DNA from: Glycine soja | Taxonomy: Eukaryota; Streptophyta; Magnoliopsida; Fabales; Fabaceae | NCBI RefSeq assembly: GCF_004193775.1 | Contig: NC_041021.1 | Location: 13,969,198-14,033,197, forward strand | Reading direction: 5' to 3' | DNA length: 64,000 bases | In this document: in pieces, positions 58,004-64,000 of the stretch | Numbering within the stretch: position 1 is the first letter of the stretch | How the letters are laid out: each line of letters opens with the position of its first letter | Program-made: the position numbers and the translations under genes | Notes under the pieces: generated by a model | What the model saw: the letters and a program-made list of their open reading frames with translations, nothing else | Database searches by the model: none | Told to the model about the DNA's origin: nothing

Positions 58004-60770
58004 ATGGCCAAAACTAAAACAATAGCTATCAAAAGCCCTTCAATCTGCTCTAGCTCAGAAAGTGAAGCTATTCACTCACGTATACTCAAAACCCAAGATA
58101 AAGGTAAACCTCCAAACAGTTAGTTCTCTTTTGAGTTTGACTCATAAGCTACCATGACCTTAACACCCCCTTCTACTAATGGCATAGTGATTGTCTCTCC
58201 AAGAAATAAGATCTTTGTTAAGGTGGAGAAGACTCAAAAGAAAAGAAAAGAGATTAGGATACAAAGCTCCTACTCTTTGAAGGAGAAGTTTAATAAAAGT
58301 TGGGATGGGAAGAAAGTCATGAATGGAAGATATATTGATCTCCTAGAGATGGTCCTCAAAGAGAATGGTTGGGACATTCTCTATTTTGTGAAGAAGCAAA
58401 AATGGTCTGGATGCATGAAATGGTCTATCCAAGGCTTATGAGAGCCTTCTTTGCTACTACTGAAGTGGATAACAACAACTTCACCTTGAGGGCCACACTG
58501 AAGGTAACTAAGATTCTAATCGAACAACTTTTGGTTGATTTGTTGGGAGCCCCTATTGATAGTGAAAGGCTCTATGCTGATTGGTTAGAGGTCAAGGGGC
58601 ACAGAAAGAAGAAGATTCAAAGAAAATTTGGAGGACAAGAAGGAAGATTTTAAGTCAAAACCCTTAATTTCTTTTAGAAGGATAGTTCATTGGATCAACA
58701 TGCTTTTTATGCTGCCAAGGGCACCTTCCAAGAAGTAAATGACCATGATCTTTTGGTCATTTACTGTATTTGGAGGAAAATTCCTCTCAGTCTCCCTTTT
58801 CTGATCATGAAATATATGATCAAGGCTAAAAACCTATCAAGTCCACTTTCAGTGTTCCCAATGGGATGCTACTGACCCTGATTTTCAGACTCTTTGGAGT
58901 GTTGATAAGTGTCATATTTTAGTTATTTTTGGGATTAGAATGTTAGCACTTATCTTTTGATTTTGATATTTTTTCTTAGAAACTTCCCTTAATTTTAGTT
59001 ATTTTATATATTGTATATTTCTAAGTGTTTTTGTGTATAATATAGAAGATTCATCTGTTTCTCACTTATGTTTTTTAGGTCATTTGTTGAAAAAGAATTA
59101 GAGTCAAGCTTATGAGTGTTGAAGGCCATTTTGAAGAGGTGAAGTCCCCTACCACTCGCTTGGGTGAGTGACATTCCTTTAGCTTGAAGATATCTCTACT
59201 CACCTGGGCGATGCTTGGGTGAGTTTTACTATCACCAACTTGACCAAAACTCAAGCAAAATTTGTTAACTTGAACACAATTCCATTACCAGTGATTGGAA
59301 AGTTTTTAGATAGCAAGTTTGAGAGAGGAGATAGAGGAAACCAAACTAGAGCTGCAAAGATTGACATAGAAGTAATCATGGATTTCATCCTTTATCATTT
59401 CATCTATTGATCTTGTACCTGCTACCATGAGAAGCTAGTTTCTCTGTAGGATTGAACGTAATCTTCATACTCTGATGTATGTATTTTGATATTTTACATA
59501 TATGAATCTTTTCTACTCATTATTAGTGATTTCATTATGTTCTTAATGCTTGATTCTACTTGATAACTAGTTTCATAAAATTGGATTTTAAGTTTGGCTA
59601 GAAAGTACTCTTAGAACCTGAACTGAATGAATTCACTTTTTATGTTACATTTCTAGGAATAGAGCATAACATTTTGATTGCTATTTCCACAAGATTATGA
59701 TTGCAATACTGAAATATTTATTAAATATGTGAGGAATCGATATTTGATAAATATTCTTAGGATTCTTGAATGTGAGGAATCGATTCAGGGTGATCTAACG
59801 TGTGCATCAACAATGTTGGAAAATGATTTATATGTATTAATTTCCTTTAGATACTGAAGATATGAATGTTGAAATTCAATCCTATGCTTTTCTTGAATTA
59901 ATTAAATCCATCTTTTGTTTTCTTAATTTTACATGTTTATGACTTTTACATTATTTACCTTTCTTTCACTAAACCCGTGAAAATTTGATCAAAATCTTTG
60001 TATATATCTATTGAACTATTTAATTTTATCTGGAGAAACTAAGTAACTCAAGTCCCTATGGAGACGATCGCATTTATGAATTTTGTAAATTGCGAAGACA
60101 TCAGTACGCTCTCCAATAGTCTAACAAGTGTCTACTGATGGAGAATCCAAAGATGATGAAATCCTTTCTTTGGGTGCCAAGAATGTGGTTGCCTTGAGGT
60201 TAAAGCCTTGACCTAGGATGGAGATTACTTGCACTTGTTCTAATGAGGAGGATGCTCAAACAAGGAAAAGAAGAAGGAAAAAAAAAGAATAAAGATCATC
60301 ACCTCTCCTTAGTGAACTAATAAGGTGTTGGAAGAGGTAGAAGTCTAGGGCTAGTAGGAGCCCTTTGTCCAAGTCAGATGAGGTGAAGGAGACGTTAGAG
60401 GAAGTTGTGGAGAAGGAAATTGCTTCTTCTCCAATTGTTGAATCATTTGCCATAGAAGAGAGATGTTTTAGGAGATTGAGAAGACTATTGAAAAAGCAAG
60501 TCCTAAGGAGGCTCGAAACTCAAAAAAATTAGTTAAAGATCATTCTGAGGATGCTTAAAGTGAAGTTGAGAAAGAAGAATTCCCATTGCGTAAGGAGGAT
60601 GTATCAAAGGAAGACCTTTTTGAAGAACCATTAGAATATGGTTCCTATCATGTTGACTCAGAACACCATTCTGAGGAAGAGCAAAAGGATAAGGAAGACC
60701 ATTTTGAGCATCAAAATGAGTTATATAAAGCTGATGCAAGTGATTAGCTTGCTTAGAATGAGGAAGAAAG
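58004..60770 (+). pseudogene. Broken ORF of a non-autonomous element, split by an LTR
   Basis: It starts ATGGCCAAAACTAAAAC (MAKTKTIAIKSPS). Stops follow near 58,121 and 58,145, then the frame reads YSLKEKFNKSWDGKKV and NGRYIDLLEMVLKENGW. It shifts near 58,385 to a frame with MVYPRLMRAFFATTEV, LLVDLLGAP and SLPFLIMKYMIKA. The order (a REFYANL-like block, then a substrate-like GxP, then a membrane-like run) loosely recalls the plant transposon protein family at 1,335 and 33,608; this is a weak call. The part after 60,104 encodes an acidic, Lys-rich tail with many stops. It is nonfunctional. Confidence 0.4.
58903..60103 (+). repeat. Athila-like LTR, copy 1, inserted in the broken ORF
   Basis: It starts TGATAAGTGTCATATTTTAG and matches 62,227-63,299 over most of its length (GTTAGCACTTATCTTT, GAACTGAATGA, TAGGAATAGAGCA, GGAATCGAT). 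The end near 60,100-60,103 is uncertain, and no perfect target duplication was found. It contains CTCGCTTGGGTGAG and CACCTGGGCGA motifs. Confidence 0.6.
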
Positions 60771-61386
60771 AGCTTAAAAAGTTGAAAACATTCACTCTTC
60801 TAAAAGCATGGTAACTGTTGAAGTTTAGAATCCCTTGGGGTTTGTTCCTATCCAGGATGACCTCAATGTTGAGGATATTAATAATGTGTTAGAAAATTTG
60901 AAGACGGTTGACTCCAACTTGGAGAAAGGAAGCACATAACAGAAAGAAGGAAAAGAAGAAGAACCTTCTCAGAAGGTTGAAGAGGTTGTTACTACTCAAA
61001 AACACCAGAGGCTGGTGAGAGGTGAGTAGAATTTGAGTAGGAAGGAGGATCAGTTTTTGTAGGATTATGTTATATTTATTTTTATATGTACTTTGTAATG
61101 ATCCTATTTTATTAATGAAAACTTTTTTATGCATTTTGTATTGAACATATTTTATTAATGAAATTGATCTGATTTGGATGGATATTATAATATTTCTATC
61201 TATTTCTTTTATGCACTATGTCGTGAATTGCTTGATAATTTTTTATGATGCATGAATGAAGGGGGAACCTTCCTTTAAACTAAAATGAAATAGAACTGAT
61301 GCATACTCCAAGAGGGAGCTAAAATCTGAAAATTTATAAAAGGTACTATCATCCTTTGAATTTGCTCCAAAGGGTTTGTCATCATC

Positions 61387-61400
61387 AAAAAAGGGAAGAT
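61387..61400 (+). other. Polypurine tract of a copia-like element
   Basis: AAAAAAGGGAAGAT lies directly before TGTTGAATCC, the usual arrangement at the 3' LTR of SIRE-type copia elements. Confidence 0.7.
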
Positions 61401-62226
61401 TGTTGAATCCACATCACTGGTTTTAATTATGGAAAACCATTAGTTATGCAAATTGTAAGGATGATGGGTTTAAAGTGATGGCTAAAATTTTGCTTAAGTG
61501 TTTCCATATTTATTCCTTAAGAAGAAAAAAAGTTCTTTCATTTTGAGGTATTTAGAATGATGCATAGAAAGGTTTAGAGAGTTGTTGTTAGAGTTGAGAA
61601 ACTCATAAGAATACTTGAAGCCCATTAAAATGATAAAGTTTTCTTCCCTCTAAGTACTTGGTTCTTGGAAAGATATTGAAAAAAAATGGCTTTACAAAGA
61701 AGATGTATCAAAGGCAACTTGGAGAGAATCATGGTTCAGAATGAAGCTATGTAGAGTCTACATCAGAATAATGCAAACCTTGACTCTAATCCCAGAGACA
61801 ACAATCATTTTAAGGTTGGCTCTAATATGACAACAAATATCTTAGTTGTCTATAAAAGGTGATTCAAGCTTCATTGAAGAAGTTAAGAATTTGTAAAGCA
61901 AGAAACACAAGCAAAAAACCAAGACAAATCTATCATGACAATGGACAACACACTCAGCTCTTAAAAAGTTCATTCTTGGCTTTGGAAAGTTATTTTGTAG
62001 TATTCATACTTCATTGTATATCCACTCCTTGAGTGATTTGAATTTAATATTCATTGAAACTTTTATTTGTTAAAGCTAGGACTGACTTAGTGTGAAATAA
62101 TACTTGGGTGTTCTTAGATTCAAGGTGACTCTAAGAAGTGTGTTATTAGTGGCCTAGAGAATACTAGTGTAGCCAAGAGTGATATGTCAAAATACTTGAT
62201 TGTAATCAGTGCTTGATTAGTGGAAC
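61401..62226 (+). repeat. Copia-like 3' LTR, cut off on its right
   Basis: It starts TGTTGAATCC and resembles the start of the element at 25,544. AGAGTCTACATCAGAAT near 61,757 matches about 54,928. It is interrupted at 62,227 by an Athila-like LTR; no gene. Confidence 0.6.
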
Positions 62227-63299
62227 TGATAAGTGCCAAATTTCAGTTATTTTTTGGGATTAAATTGTTAGCACTTATCTTTCGATTGTAATAGTTTTCT
62301 TATAAACTAACCTTAAATCTAGTGGTTTTATATATATTGTACATTTACTGATGTTGTTGTTTAAATATAAAGATTCATCCATGATTTTGTAGGTTTTGAT
62401 GGTTGTTTGTTATATCCAGATACAAAGACAAAAAGAAAGGCAAAATGGTCATTTTACAAAGATTTCTGACACCCAATTCGCTTAGGCTAGCAACCAGCTC
62501 GCCTAGGCTAGTGATCTTGCTTCAGCCCTAAGTAAACAACTCACCTGGGTAAGTTTGTTACTTCAACATTAAGCCACAAATCACCTGGGCGAGCCGCAAC
62601 TCGCTCGGGTAAATTTCCCTACACTCTTAGGTTGTTTTCTATAAATAGTCATGCATTGTTGAAGGAAAAAGATATCCAGTAGAACTAGAATAGAGAGAAA
62701 AATGCATAGGCTAAGGAAGAAGAAGGAGAAAAGGAAAAGTTGACTCGAGGCGCTGCAAAATTGTGACCATGGATCACATCCTTCGTCATTTCTCTTATTA
62801 GTCTTATGCTCTGCGCAATGATTGGTTAGTTTTTATTAAGGATTGAATGTAATCTTTTTACCCTTATCTATCCCTTTTTATATTATATATGTATGCGTAT
62901 TTTCTTGTAATACTTGATTTTATTTTATCACTAGTGTCATGAAATTGGAGTTTAAGTGAGTCTCGAAAGTAATCTTAGAATTTGAACTGAATGATTTTAC
63001 TCTTTATGTTACGTTGCTAGGAATAGAGCAAAACGTTTTGATTGCAAAAAGCACAAGAATATAATTATAATGCTGGGGTATTTACTTCATATGCAAGGGA
63101 TCGATATTTGGTAAATATTCTAAGGCCTCAAGTGCGAGGGATCGACTTGGGGTAACTTAATGTATGCATCAGTAATGTTAGAAAATGATTCATATATGTT
63201 AATCTTATTAGGATACTGAGGGTATGAACGATGAAATACAATCCTATGTTTTCTTGAATTAATTAAATTTTTTATTATTGTTTTCATAACTTTACGTAC
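62227..63299 (+). repeat. Athila-like LTR, copy 2, truncated
   Basis: It starts TGATAAGTGCCAAATTTCAG. The right end seen in copy 1 (59,950-60,103) is missing because another LTR begins at 63,300. CGCTTAGGCTAG and CGCCTAGGCTAG start 21 bp apart (62,479 and 62,500); further CACCTGGG motifs lie at 62,543, 62,583 and 62,603. Confidence 0.6.
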
Positions 63300-64000
63300 T
63301 GTAGAAGCAAGCTTCATGATGATGAATCAAGTTGATTCAAGTAGTTTTGATGATGACAAAAAGCCCAAGAGAATGATTTCAAGATTGAGTCAACAAGTTC
63401 AAGATCAAGATTAAATCAAGATTAATTTCAAGATTCAAGAAATGACATCAAGAAGAATCAAGATTCAAGAGAAGATGATTTCACAAGGGAAATATTGAAA
63501 AGAATTTTTCAAAAACCAAACATAGCACAATTTTGTTTTACAATAAAAGTTTTTCTCAAAATTTTCTAAGTTACCAGAGTTTTTGCTCTCTGGTAATCGA
63601 CTACCAGTTTCCTGTAATCGATTACCAGTGGCAAAGTTTGATTTCAAAAGCTTTTAACTGAATTTGCAACGTTCCAATTGATTTTTAAATGGTGTAATCG
63701 ATTACAATATATTGGTAATCGATTACCAGTGTATCTGAATGTTGAAATTCAAATTAAATTGTGAAGAGTCATATCTTTTCATAAAATGCTTTGTGTAATC
63801 GATTACATGGTTTTGGTAATCGATTACCAGTGACAAGTTTTGAATAAAAAGTCAAGAGATGTAACTCTTCCAATGGTTTTCAGGTTTTCCTCAAGGTTAT
63901 AACTCTTCCAATGGTTTTCTTGACCAGACATGAAGAGTCTATAAAAGCAAGAGCTTGACTTGCATTTCAATAAGTTTTTAGAACAACTTTTTTGAATTCC
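63300..64000 (+). repeat. SIRE-type copia LTR, upstream part, runs off the window
   Basis: It starts TGTAGAAGCAAGCTTCATG. AAGATTCAAGA-type runs follow, then three palindrome pairs (starts 63593/63614, 63694/63715, 63795/63816), each 21 bp apart. A TATA-like CTATAAAAGC lies at about 63,940. The R/U5 half lies beyond the window. Confidence 0.65.

Larger units (their letters stand above)
57212..61400 (+). mobile_element. Degraded copia-like element body with inserted Athila-like LTR
   Basis: It starts TGTTAAGTC like an LTR, with a TATA-like CTATAAATAG at about 57,740. A broken ORF region follows (58,004-60,770) and the body ends in a polypurine tract at 61,387-61,400. No RT or integrase is recognisable. 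The 5' start and the 3' LTR at 61,401 differ, so two elements may be merged here. Confidence 0.45.

Noticed and set aside
58903..63299. The two TGATAAGTG repeats as LTRs of one complete element
   Set aside because: Sequence between them includes a copia polypurine tract and another LTR start, not an Athila primer site or pol; separate insertions explain it better.

Overview
This window is plant nuclear DNA that is almost entirely layered LTR retrotransposons, with one recognisable host gene. The most likely source is soybean or a close Glycine relative. The reasons are the long Tat/Ogre-type gypsy element, the paired GTAATCGATTAC-type palindromes in copia-like LTRs, a Cassandra-like TRIM carrying 5S rRNA-derived sequence, and a legume-style FHA gene. 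The species call is inference.

Layout. 1-11,800 is a patchwork of element remnants. It holds two copies of the 3' half of an Athila-like LTR (1-968 and 10,369-11,208), a broken 'plant transposon protein' ORF (1,335-2,777), and a decayed Ogre-like element (LTR tail, primer site at 5,020, gag remnant at 7,523-8,698). A solo LTR with a perfect duplication sits in its leader (5,511-6,354). A 24-bp minisatellite and an antisense copia-like LTR piece follow. 11,800-22,500 is the gene island: a Cassandra-like remnant, then a five-exon gene for an organelle-targeted FHA-domain protein (14,260-21,736). Its 4.6-kb first intron holds LINE fragments and a Mutator-type element with ~300-bp inverted repeats.

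22,900-57,200 is a stack of nested insertions resolved by target duplications. A degenerate ~115-bp tandem repeat was split by a long LTR-like insertion (23,144-25,426) and by another long LTR-like element (25,544-57,149, CACAG/CACAA). A Tekay-type gypsy lies inside the second (25,873-54,023, TGTTC on both sides). That gypsy holds a 19.8-kb Ogre-like element on the minus strand (27,469-47,232, GATGC on both sides) and a copia derivative in its 3' LTR (51,627-53,606, AAATT on both sides). 57,212-64,000 holds another decayed element with a broken ORF, two Athila-like LTR copies and the start of a copia-like LTR.

The Ogre-like element is the best-preserved system. It has LTRs, a primer site, an upstream ORF1, gag-protease, a probable 151-bp intron, RT with two RNase H domains and integrase, an extra downstream ORF of the 'plant transposon protein' family, a 102-bp tandem array, and a polypurine tract. 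Five in-frame stops, one frameshift and two lost catalytic aspartates make it inactive. The most striking pattern is that three LTR pieces carry near-palindromes in pairs whose starts are 21 bp apart, in nine of ten pairs. Other elements in the window pair unrelated motifs at 19-21 bp.
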